DNA from: a bacterium
GTDB taxonomy: Bacteria > SZUA-79 > Acidulodesulfobacterales > Acidulodesulfobacteraceae
Length of the DNA: 7,140 nucleotides
Direction of reading: 5' to 3'
NCBI GenBank assembly: GCA_021803845.1
Contig: JAJZLA010000076.1
Span: forward strand, 1-7,140
A model generated the notes under the pieces. That model was not told the DNA's origin, made no database searches, and worked only from the letters and a program-made list of their open reading frames with translations. How positions within the stretch are numbered: the first letter of the stretch is position 1; each line of letters opens with the position of its first letter. Positions 1-6,186 of this stretch are shown here, in pieces. Made by a program: the position numbers and the translations under genes.

Positions 1-1193
1 CTAGCATAGGCCACGACGATTTTCTCGGAGCAACCGCTATAGGCATAGTTAAAGCTGGAAAGCTTAAAGTAAACGATTCGGTTTATCTTTATAATGTAAA
101 GGATGAATTAATAAAAACAAAACCTAATAAAATTTTTCTGTTCGATGGATTAAAAAGAACGGAAACCGATGAAATTAACGAAGGCGATATAGCTTTAGTA
201 GCAGGTTTGACCGGCGTCAATGCAGGAGATTATATAGTTAACGACAAACCTATAGCGCCTTTGCAGAGAATAAAAATAGACGAGCCGGTAATACTCGTTA
301 ATTTTATTGTAAACAAAAGCCCTTTTTGCGGAAAAGAGGGAAAATTGGTAACTACGAGGCAGTTAAGGGAAAGACTGTTTAAAGAAGTCTCCAATAACGT
401 CGGTTTAAAAGTAGTCGAAACCGGCGACGAAACGGTATTCGACGTTTACGGCAGAGGACTTCTTCATCTTTCTATTTTAATCGAAAAAATGAGAAGGGAA
501 GGTTTTGAGTTTGCCGTTTCTAAACCTAAAGGCGTAATAAAAGAGATAGACGGAAAAAAAATGGAACCGTACGAGCTTTTATATATCACGGTAAAAGACG
601 AATTTACCGGAGGAGTTCTCGAAAGACTTTCTTCTATGAAAGGCAATCTTCTAGATATGACTAAAGACGATAACGGCAATACTTACCTTGAATTTGTCAT
701 ACCTTCAAGAAGCATAATGGGATTTCATAATGAATTTCTCACTATGACTAAAGGTACCGGCACGATGAACCATAATTTCTATAAATTCGACGAATACGCG
801 TTCGATATTTCCCCTAGGAAAAACGGAGTAATGATTTCCATGGAAAACGGAGAAGCCAACTCTTACGGTTTGTATAATCTGCAGGACAGAGGAAGCCTTT
901 TCGTTTCCCCGCAGGACGAAGTTTATGAAGGGATGATAATAGGAATACATTCCAAGCCGGGAGATATAACGGTAAATCCCTGCAAGAAAAAACAGCTTAC
1001 GAATATGAGGTCGAAGGCATCGGACGAAATGATAACGCTTACTCCGCCTATAAGGCTGTCGATAGAATATGCGTTAGAATTCATAGAAGACGACGAGCTT
1101 GTAGAATTCACGCCTAAGTCTATCCGTCTTAGAAAAAAAATATTAACCGAGAATGATAGGAAAAAAGAATCAAGAGGACTTCTTAAGGCATGA
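1..1193 (+). CDS. typA: Translational GTPase TypA/BipA, 5'-truncated by the window edge
   Basis: The reading frame is open from base 3 to the TGA at 1191-1193, giving about 396 residues. TypA proteins are usually about 600 residues, so the N-terminal GTPase domain lies off the left edge. TypA is a ribosome-binding GTPase of the EF-G/LepA group, linked to ribosome assembly and growth under stress or cold. Visible parts, in order: the end of the beta-barrel domain II (FLGATAIGIVKAG), the family signature SPFCGKEGKLVTTRQLRERL, domain III with GRGLLHLSILIEKMRREG, an EF-G domain V-like region, and the TypA-specific C-terminal domain with LQDRGSLFVSP, VYEGMIIGIHS, KKKQLTNMRS and DELVEFTPKSIRLRKK. 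The TTG at 207 is an internal codon, not the start. Some usually conserved positions differ: GRGLLHL for GRGELHL, and PSRSIMGFHNEFLTMTKG for PSRGLIGFRTEFLTDTRG. The family assignment is very secure. The gene is followed by a large AT palindrome, so transcription may end there. Confidence 0.97.
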   Translation, partial: SIGHDDFLGATAIGIVKAGKLKVNDSVYLYNVKDELIKTKPNKIFLFDGLKRTETDEINEGDIALVAGLTGVNAGDYIVNDKPIAPLQRIKIDEPVILVNFIVNKSPFCGKEGKLVTTRQLRERLFKEVSNNVGLKVVETGDETVFDVYGRGLLHLSILIEKMRREGFEFAVSKPKGVIKEIDGKKMEPYELLYITVKDEFTGGVLERLSSMKGNLLDMTKDDNGNTYLEFVIPSRSIMGFHNEFLTMTKGTGTMNHNFYKFDEYAFDISPRKNGVMISMENGEANSYGLYNLQDRGSLFVSPQDEVYEGMIIGIHSKPGDITVNPCKKKQLTNMRSKASDEMITLTPPIRLSIEYALEFIEDDELVEFTPKSIRLRKKILTENDRKKESRGLLKA

Positions 1194-1210
1194 CGATAGA
1201 TTGTAAATAT

Positions 1211-1252
1211 ATTAAATAATATATACAATATATATTGTATATATTATTTAAT
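1211..1252. repeat. Perfect 42-bp AT palindrome between typA and the hydrolase gene
   Basis: Two 21-bp arms meet without a spacer between 1231 and 1232. The left arm begins ATTAAATAATATATACAATA and the right arm is its exact reverse complement. The only G/C pair is C1226 with G1237. Symmetry breaks at 1210/1253. As RNA it would fold into a long A-U hairpin just after the typA stop, and as DNA it could extrude a cruciform. It may be an unusual terminator, a protein-binding site, or simply AT-rich spacer. It lacks the GC-rich stem and long U tract of a standard intrinsic terminator. Confidence 0.85.
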
Positions 1253-1270
1253 TTTAAAATTATTTAAAAT
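1251..1270. repeat. Two tandem 10-bp near-identical AT repeats
   Basis: ATTTTAAAAT (1251-1260) is followed directly by TATTTAAAAT (1261-1270). They share TTTAAAATT starting at 1253 and 1263, exactly 10 bp apart, about one helical turn. The first two bases overlap the end of the palindrome. In-phase A/T tracts of this kind can bend DNA or act like an UP element for RNA polymerase. They lie just upstream of a possible -10 box, but the surrounding sequence is so AT-rich that chance is a real alternative. Confidence 0.5.
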
Positions 1271-1271
1271 T

Positions 1272-1277
1272 TAGAAT
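1272..1277 (+). promoter_or_regulatory. Possible -10 box for the hydrolase-rimI-pyrKD-rmuC unit
   Basis: TAGAAT matches the TATAAT consensus at five of six positions and ends 7 bp before the ATG at 1285. A start at the usual distance would fall at or next to the start codon, giving a leaderless message. No TTGACA-like -35 hexamer is present at 16-18 bp; the sequence there is only A and T. In such AT-rich DNA the match is weak evidence. Confidence 0.35.
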
Positions 1278-1284
1278 CAGGACT

Positions 1285-2112
1285 ATGAGAATTAAAATTT
1301 GCGGCGTACAGATGTCTCCTTCTGTGGATATACGTTCATCCGCAGTGAAAGCTATAGATTTTTTGGCTATGGCGGCTAAAAATAAAGCCGGCATAGTATG
1401 TTTTCCCGAGCTTTTTTTAATGAATTGGTTTCTGCAGAATACTTCCCAAAACAATATGGAGGCGTATTATAAAACAGCCGAAGATTTAAACGGAAAAACT
1501 ATAAGTTTGTTCAGGGAGCAGGCAAAAAGATTTAATATAGTAACCATAGTTCCTTTTTTTGAAAAATTCGAAAACAAATATTACAACAGTTCCGCCGTTA
1601 TCGACGAAGAAGGCGGACTCATAGGCATTTATCGCAAGATTCACCTTCCGGAATTAGAATATTATAAGGAAAAGTCTTATTTTTCAAGCGGCGCCGAACT
1701 TCCGGTTTTTAAAACTAAATACTGCAATATCGGGATACAGATGGGCTGGGATAATTTTTATCCGGAATCTTCAAGGATTTTGGCGCTTAAAGGCGCGGAT
1801 ATTATTTTTGCGCCGACGGCATCAGCTTTTAATACTAACGGCAAATGGTTTTTGTCTATTTCTGCCTCGGCTTTTCTTAACGGTTTATATATCTTGAGGG
1901 TTAACAGGGTAGGCAGAGATAAGCCTTTAGATTTTTACGGAAAGTCTTTCTGCGTTTCTCCAGACGGAAATATAATAAACGACTTTGCCGGAATAAACGA
2001 ATGCGCCGTTATTTATAATATCGATACAAATGAAGTCAAATCGGCGAGAGAAAGCTGGCCGTTTATAGAAAACCGCGCTAAAACGGCGTATAAAGATATT
2101 ATTAATTATTAG
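1285..2112 (+). CDS. Carbon-nitrogen hydrolase (nitrilase superfamily) lacking the catalytic cysteine
   Basis: This 275-residue protein covers the full nitrilase fold and most resembles N-carbamoylputrescine amidase-like members. The N-terminus (MRIKICGVQMSP) is typical. Glu42 lies in FPELF, Lys118 in YRKIHLP, and Glu129 in YYKEKSYF. These match the conserved Glu, Lys and second Glu of the family. The nucleophile motif, usually IGVLICWDQWFPE, reads IGIQMGWDNFYPE, so the Cys is replaced by Gly154 (codon GGC at 1744-1746). Later family segments are intact: RILALKGADIIFAPTA and LYILRVNRVG. Without the thiol the usual amide hydrolysis should not work, so this may be a pseudoenzyme, a recently inactivated gene, or a sequence error. 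The reading frame is otherwise unbroken. ATG 1285 is the first start after the in-frame TAA at 1255. An AGGA lies only 2 bases upstream, too close for normal ribosome binding. I see no neighbour from polyamine metabolism. Confidence 0.9.
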   Translation: MRIKICGVQMSPSVDIRSSAVKAIDFLAMAAKNKAGIVCFPELFLMNWFLQNTSQNNMEAYYKTAEDLNGKTISLFREQAKRFNIVTIVPFFEKFENKYYNSSAVIDEEGGLIGIYRKIHLPELEYYKEKSYFSSGAELPVFKTKYCNIGIQMGWDNFYPESSRILALKGADIIFAPTASAFNTNGKWFLSISASAFLNGLYILRVNRVGRDKPLDFYGKSFCVSPDGNIINDFAGINECAVIYNIDTNEVKSARESWPFIENRAKTAYKDIINY

Positions 2113-2118
2113 AAACAC

Positions 2119-2700
2119 GTGAAAATAAATTTTTTAGATCTGAAAGAGTTAAAACGGTCATCTTCTGCAAATAATGATGAAAACGATATTCTTACCGAAT
2201 ATCTCATCGGCAAGATGTTTGATATACATATGCAGTCTTCTCAGACCCTCTGGGACAGAAAAATGTTCGACGAAGAACTAAATCGTGAAGGTTCGGGATT
2301 TTTAATATGTTATTCCGATTCCGGCTCTGCGGACGGCGGCGATAACCGGCTTACTTTAAAAAAATTCACTGAAAAAGATATAGACCCCGCCTTAAAAATA
2401 GGATTACAATCGGTAATCGTCGGTTTTTTTATTTATTATAACGTTTTAGACGAAATGCATATACTGGATATCACGGTTTCCAAAGAAATGCAGTCTAAAG
2501 GCATAGGCTCTCTCATGTTAAGCACGGTAATAAAAAAAAAATCGGAAGCCGGAATAAAACATTTCTTTCTTGAAGTCAGAACCTCAAATATTGCCGCAAT
2601 TAATTTATATAAAAAATTAGGGTTTAAGATATTTATGTTAAGAAAAAAATATTATGAAGACAACGGAGAAGACGCTTTATGCATGGTAAAAGAATCGTAA
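2119..2700 (+). CDS. rimI: GNAT family N-acetyltransferase, RimI-type
   Basis: RimI transfers an acetyl group from acetyl-CoA to the N-terminal alanine of ribosomal protein S18, in the cytoplasm. The last 90 residues carry the RimI pattern: DEMHILDITV, the acetyl-CoA loop QSKGIG (125-130), LEVRTSN with Glu152, INLYKKLGF with Tyr164, and a C-terminal RKKYYEDNGEDALCM. Glu152 and Tyr164 are 12 residues apart, the same spacing as E. coli RimI Glu103 and Tyr115, its reported catalytic pair. The protein is 193 residues against roughly 150 for typical RimI. The excess is a loose N-terminus and an insert around residues 66-97 (SDSGSADGGD and following). The start is GTG with no Shine-Dalgarno sequence; the in-frame TAG of the upstream gene at 2110 blocks any longer form, while Met33 is a possible later start. 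The family is secure; the S18 substrate is inferred, and another GNAT target is possible. Confidence 0.88.
   Translation: MKINFLDLKELKRSSSANNDENDILTEYLIGKMFDIHMQSSQTLWDRKMFDEELNREGSGFLICYSDSGSADGGDNRLTLKKFTEKDIDPALKIGLQSVIVGFFIYYNVLDEMHILDITVSKEMQSKGIGSLMLSTVIKKKSEAGIKHFFLEVRTSNIAAINLYKKLGFKIFMLRKKYYEDNGEDALCMVKES
2665..2668 (+). promoter_or_regulatory. Shine-Dalgarno GGAG for pyrK-pyrD, inside rimI
   Basis: GGAG sits 10 bases before the ATG at 2679, within the 3' end of rimI. It is the only convincing ribosome binding site at usable spacing in the window. It supports ATG 2679, which is also the first start codon after the in-frame TGA at 2655. Confidence 0.55.
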
Positions 2701-4637
2701 GCGAAAAATGTATCGTTACCGTAAATAGAAAAATAAAAGATACCGAAAGCACCTATATTTTAAGATTAAAAAACGATTTTATAGCGTCAAATTTTAGGTC
2801 GGGACAGTTTGTTATGGTTAAAATTAACCCGGACGGACTGAATCCTCTTTTGAGCAGGCCTTTTTCGATATTCAATAAATTTAACGATTCGGAATTTGAA
2901 ATTTTATACAGAGTTTTCGGAAAAGGCACGGAGATATTGAGCAATATTAAGGAGGGAATTTATTTAGACGTTACCGGTCCTTTGGGAAACGGATTTAATT
3001 TAAATAAAAACAAAAACGCGGGCATTAACGTTCTGATTGCGGGAGGCATTGGCATAGCTCCTTTGCATACCATTCCGCTTTTTTTAGGAGAATCGTTATC
3101 TGCAGATGCTCAATCTACGGTGCAGGATGAGGAATCTGTAAATTCAGAAAGTTCAGTAAATTACGTTAAAACCGTTTTATACTACGGAGCTAAAAAAGCC
3201 GAAGAACTTTATTTCAGGCACAGCATTCACGCTATGTTAGACGAAGTTTACTTTGCTACCGACGACGGCTCTTTCGGCTACAAAGGCAGTATCGTAGATC
3301 TGCTTTACGAAAATATAGGCGTTTATAAAAATTCGGCAAATACTTCTTTCTATGCATGCGGTCCTAAACCTATGCTTAATTCGCTAATTTCTAGATTTTC
3401 CACGGACGGGCTTTCAGGAAAACTGCAGGTATCGCTCGAAGAAAGTTTCGGATGCGGTATAGGCGTATGTTTAGGATGCGTGGTTAAAACTAAACCCGAT
3501 AATAATGCCGGCAATATATCCGAAACCGCCGTTAATACCTGCATAAACCATAGAACAAATTCCGGCGACACCGACAAAAACGTAGAATTTCAGTATAAAA
3601 GAGTATGCAAGGACGGACCGGTTTTTTGCGCCTCCGAAATTTTTATTCCAGAAAACAATAATAACAATCCCCGCATATATTCATCATCGACAAAAGACGA
3701 TGCGAACAAAAATATTCCGGACGTTTCCGTAAAACTCGGAAACTTAAAATTAGACTATCCGGTCATGCCGGCTTCCGGTACTTTCGGATACGGAGAAGAA
3801 TTTTTCGATATAATAAATTACGACAAATTCGGAGCGCTCGTTACAAAAGGTATTTCCCTTAATCCATCTAAAGGGAACGAAATGCCTAGAATTTGCGAAA
3901 CTTCATGCGGCATGATTAACTCGATAGGGCTTCAGAATGTCGGATACGATAAATTTATCGAATCAAAAATGCCGTTTTTAAAAAATTTAAAGAAACCCGT
4001 GATAGTTAATTTTTACGGAAGCAGTATAGAAGAATACGTCAAACTTGCAAAAAAATTGGCGGAAACGGAAGGTATAAGCGCTTTAGAAGCAAACATATCA
4101 TGCCCAAATATAAAAAAAGGCGGGAGGGCTTTCGGTTCCGATCCCGAAGTAGTATATGAACTCGTTTCTTCCGCCAAGGAAAGTACGGGCGGCAAAATTC
4201 CTTTAATAGTAAAACTGACACCTATGGTGGCCGATATATCCTTTATAGCGGAGGTTTGCGAAAAAGCCGGAGCCGATATTATATCTTTAATAAATACTCT
4301 GCCGGCGGCAAGCATAGACATAAAAACCAAACAATTTAAGTTAAGCAGGGGTTACGGCGGCCTTTCCGGGGCGGCCGTTAAACCCGTCGCTATTAAGCTT
4401 GTCGGCGACGTTTATAATGCCGTAAGAATCCCCGTTATAGGAATGGGCGGCATAAGTTCGTGGCAGGACGCTGTAGAATTTTTTCTTGCAGGAGCTACGG
4501 CGGTAGCCGTAGGAACATACTCTTTCGTAAATCCAAAAATAATACCGGAAATTTCTGCCGGATTAAAGGACTATTTAACCGAAAACGGTTTTGACGCTAT
4601 TCATCAAATAATAGGATTAGCGCACGATAGACGGTAA
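2679..4637 (+). CDS. pyrK-pyrD: Fused dihydroorotate dehydrogenase B: PyrK electron-transfer subunit plus PyrD catalytic subunit
   Basis: This 652-residue chain joins two proteins that are normally separate. It should oxidise dihydroorotate to orotate for UMP synthesis and pass electrons through FMN, a [2Fe-2S] cluster and FAD to NAD+. Residues 1 to about 320 are PyrK: FAD motif RPFSI (60-64), nucleotide-binding AGGIGIAPL (121-129), ACGP (226-229), and cluster ligands Cys259, Cys264, Cys267 and Cys310. Residues about 346-652 are class 1B PyrD: ASGTFGYGEE (365-374), TKGISLNP, GMINSIGLQN, ISCPN with catalytic Cys475, VKLTP with Lys512, LINT, GGLSG and GMGGI. The linker (about 320-347) contains a run of five Asn. 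Inserts occur at about 139-163 and, unusually, about 271-305 between the third and fourth cluster cysteines. Both halves keep their key residues, so the enzyme is probably active. It overlaps rimI by 22 bp, which favours coupled translation. The join lies in one uninterrupted frame, so no frameshift is needed to explain it. Confidence 0.95.
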   Translation: MHGKRIVSEKCIVTVNRKIKDTESTYILRLKNDFIASNFRSGQFVMVKINPDGLNPLLSRPFSIFNKFNDSEFEILYRVFGKGTEILSNIKEGIYLDVTGPLGNGFNLNKNKNAGINVLIAGGIGIAPLHTIPLFLGESLSADAQSTVQDEESVNSESSVNYVKTVLYYGAKKAEELYFRHSIHAMLDEVYFATDDGSFGYKGSIVDLLYENIGVYKNSANTSFYACGPKPMLNSLISRFSTDGLSGKLQVSLEESFGCGIGVCLGCVVKTKPDNNAGNISETAVNTCINHRTNSGDTDKNVEFQYKRVCKDGPVFCASEIFIPENNNNNPRIYSSSTKDDANKNIPDVSVKLGNLKLDYPVMPASGTFGYGEEFFDIINYDKFGALVTKGISLNPSKGNEMPRICETSCGMINSIGLQNVGYDKFIESKMPFLKNLKKPVIVNFYGSSIEEYVKLAKKLAETEGISALEANISCPNIKKGGRAFGSDPEVVYELVSSAKESTGGKIPLIVKLTPMVADISFIAEVCEKAGADIISLINTLPAASIDIKTKQFKLSRGYGGLSGAAVKPVAIKLVGDVYNAVRIPVIGMGGISSWQDAVEFFLAGATAVAVGTYSFVNPKIIPEISAGLKDYLTENGFDAIHQIIGLAHDRR

Positions 4638-4644
4638 ATTTAAA

Positions 4645-6138
4645 ATGCTGATATACATATACCTGCTCGTCTCTTTGTTTGTTATTTTCTTTGCGGCTTC
4701 GATTATGCTTGCCGTTTATTTTGCTTCGTATGTAAAAAAAAGCAAAAAGACGATAGACGGATTAATAGACGCAAGCCGAGATGAAAAGGACAGCCTTATA
4801 AAGCAAAATATAACGCTGGAAGAAGAGGTTAAATCTTTAAACGCCAGGCTTGAGGCTTTTACCGCCGAGCTTAATTCAGCCGCCGTTCTAACCGAAAATC
4901 TCAGAGAAGAAAACAAAAATTTGTCTGTAAAAATTTCGGAAATATCTACCGAAAACAAAAACCTTCTTGAGAAAATAGAAAATATTAAATCCGATTATGA
5001 AGACAGATTAAAGCGACAAAAAGACGAATTTATCGACTTTAAACAGGCATTTGAAAACCTTTCCGAAAACTTATCCTCAAAAATACTCGAAGAAAAAAGC
5101 AAAAAACTTATAGAAATTAATAAAGACAGTATTAGCGGCATACTCAAACCTCTTTCCGAAAAGATTCTGGAGTTCCAAAAAAAAGTGGAGGAAACCTATG
5201 ATAAAGAGTCTAAACAGAGGTTTTCGCTTCAAAACGAAATAAAAAAACTTATAGATACTCAAGACGCGATGAAGCAGACGACCGACAACCTGACTTCGGC
5301 GCTTAAAGGTAGCGGAAAGGTTCAGGGCGACTGGGGCGAGATGATATTGGAACAGCTTTTGGAATCATCGGAACTCATAGAAGGAATGCAGTATGAAATC
5401 CAGAAGACGGTAAAAACCATAAACGAAATGGACGAAAAAATCAATTTAAGACCGGACGTTATAGTGCACCTTCCAAAGGATAGAGATTTAATAATCGACT
5501 CAAAAGTTTCTTTAACGGATTACGAAAAATATATGAGTTTGGCTTACGGAAGCGGCGCGAATTCTTCCGCTGCTTACGTTAATTCCGATTCTATGCCGGA
5601 TGATGATCCCGAAAAATTTCTTAAGTCGCATATTCTTTCAATTAAAAGGCACATAAACGAGTTAAGCTACAAAAAATATACCTCTCTATACGGATTAAAA
5701 AGCTTAGATTCTGTTATTATGTTTATACCGATAGAGTTTGCTTATACCGCCGCCGTAAATTACGACAGAGACCTTTTGGCATATGCATACGGAAAAAAAG
5801 TTATAATAGCTACCCCTTCCATTATTTTACTCATCTTGAAAATAGTTTATAATTTATGGATTCAGGAAAAAAGCCAGGAAAATGCGGCCGAAGTAATGGT
5901 GCTAGCTGGAAATCTTTACGATAAGTTTTGTTCTTTTGCTAAAAGTATGGAAGATATAGGAACTTCTATAGAAAAAACGTCCGCATCATATAATAACGCA
6001 AAAAACCTTCTTACGTCAGGAAAAGGCAATATAATGTCTAGACTTGAAAAAATGAGGCTTCTCGGAGCAAAAACTTCTAAAATGCTCGATACCTCTAAGT
6101 TCGATAGAGACAATATTTCTTCCATCGAAAACGAGTAA
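4645..6138 (+). CDS. rmuC: RmuC family DNA recombination protein
   Basis: RmuC is a membrane-anchored coiled-coil protein with a nuclease-like core. In E. coli its loss raises inversion rates between short inverted repeats; the biochemical activity is still poorly defined. This 497-residue protein has one N-terminal membrane helix (about 4-28, IYLLVSLFVIFFAASIMLAV) followed by Lys residues, suggesting a cytoplasmic body. A long charged coiled coil runs from about 35 to 215. The RmuC domain then shows GDWGEMILEQLLE (228-240), RPDVIVHLP, DLIIDSKVSLTDYEKY (281-296), LKSHILSIKRHINELS, SLDSVIMFIPIEFAY (353-367), NLWIQEKSQENA, NLYDKF and GKGNI. An acidic Ser/Asn-rich insert lies at about 301-323. 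ATG 4645 is the first start after the in-frame TAG at 4618, with no clear Shine-Dalgarno sequence. The 7-bp gap from pyrK-pyrD points to the same transcript. Its neighbour uvrB is also a DNA-maintenance gene. Confidence 0.95.
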   Translation: MLIYIYLLVSLFVIFFAASIMLAVYFASYVKKSKKTIDGLIDASRDEKDSLIKQNITLEEEVKSLNARLEAFTAELNSAAVLTENLREENKNLSVKISEISTENKNLLEKIENIKSDYEDRLKRQKDEFIDFKQAFENLSENLSSKILEEKSKKLIEINKDSISGILKPLSEKILEFQKKVEETYDKESKQRFSLQNEIKKLIDTQDAMKQTTDNLTSALKGSGKVQGDWGEMILEQLLESSELIEGMQYEIQKTVKTINEMDEKINLRPDVIVHLPKDRDLIIDSKVSLTDYEKYMSLAYGSGANSSAAYVNSDSMPDDDPEKFLKSHILSIKRHINELSYKKYTSLYGLKSLDSVIMFIPIEFAYTAAVNYDRDLLAYAYGKKVIIATPSIILLILKIVYNLWIQEKSQENAAEVMVLAGNLYDKFCSFAKSMEDIGTSIEKTSASYNNAKNLLTSGKGNIMSRLEKMRLLGAKTSKMLDTSKFDRDNISSIENE

Positions 6139-6149
6139 ATACCCAATCT

Positions 6150-6159
6150 GTTTTAAAAC
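6150..6159. promoter_or_regulatory. uvrB: Palindrome GTTTTAAAAC in the -35 region of the uvrB promoter
   Basis: This perfect 10-bp palindrome lies 9 bp before the extended -10 element, where a -35 box or an operator would sit. It could bind a repressor, but it does not match the LexA boxes I know (CTGT-N8-ACAG, GAAC-N4-GTTC, or GTTC-N7-GTTC). A 10-bp AT-rich palindrome is also easily found by chance. Confidence 0.25.
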
Positions 6160-6168
6160 CGTCAAAAA

Positions 6169-6177
6169 TGTTATAAT
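6169..6177 (+). promoter_or_regulatory. uvrB: Extended -10 promoter element for uvrB
   Basis: TGTTATAAT is an exact match to the extended -10 consensus TGnTATAAT. No good -35 hexamer is visible at 16-18 bp, which fits an extended -10 promoter. The TATAAT ends 9 bases before the uvrB ATG, so the predicted transcript begins 0 to about 4 bases ahead of the start codon. Confidence 0.65.
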
Positions 6178-6186
6178 ATTAACATT

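Noticed and set aside
207..209. TTG at 207 as the start of the first gene
   Set aside because: The same frame is open back to base 3 and encodes recognisable TypA domain II, so this is an internal Leu codon of a gene that begins off the left edge.
464..1228. Minus-strand open frames opposite typA
   Set aside because: They overlap a well-conserved gene, show no recognisable domain, and are the expected mirror of AT-rich codon use.
1194..1284. Riboswitch or small RNA in the typA-hydrolase gap
   Set aside because: The gap is 91 bp, nearly all A/T, and the only structure is the spacerless palindrome; no conserved RNA motif is visible.
1285..2112. Calling the hydrolase a pseudogene
   Set aside because: Only one active-site residue is changed; the frame is intact, full-length and embedded in an operon, so an intact but catalytically altered protein is the better description.
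3600..3720. A frameshift or lost stop artificially joining pyrK and pyrD
   Set aside because: PyrK motifs (YKRVCKDGPVF) run in the same frame through the linker into PyrD (ASGTFGYGEE). A single stop lost by base error cannot be excluded, but nothing in the linker looks like an intact pyrD start region.
3350..4330. Minus-strand open frames opposite pyrK-pyrD
   Set aside because: The plus strand is fully explained by conserved PyrK and PyrD motifs; the opposite frames have no recognisable features or ribosome binding sites.
4716..5262. Minus-strand open frames opposite the rmuC coiled-coil region
   Set aside because: They are hydrophobic, Phe/Leu/Ser-rich readings of complementary Lys/Glu codons, a common artefact opposite coiled coils.
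6139..6186. LexA/SOS operator upstream of uvrB
   Set aside because: The gap has CTG and a GTTTTAAAAC palindrome but no match to the LexA boxes known to me, so SOS control cannot be claimed.
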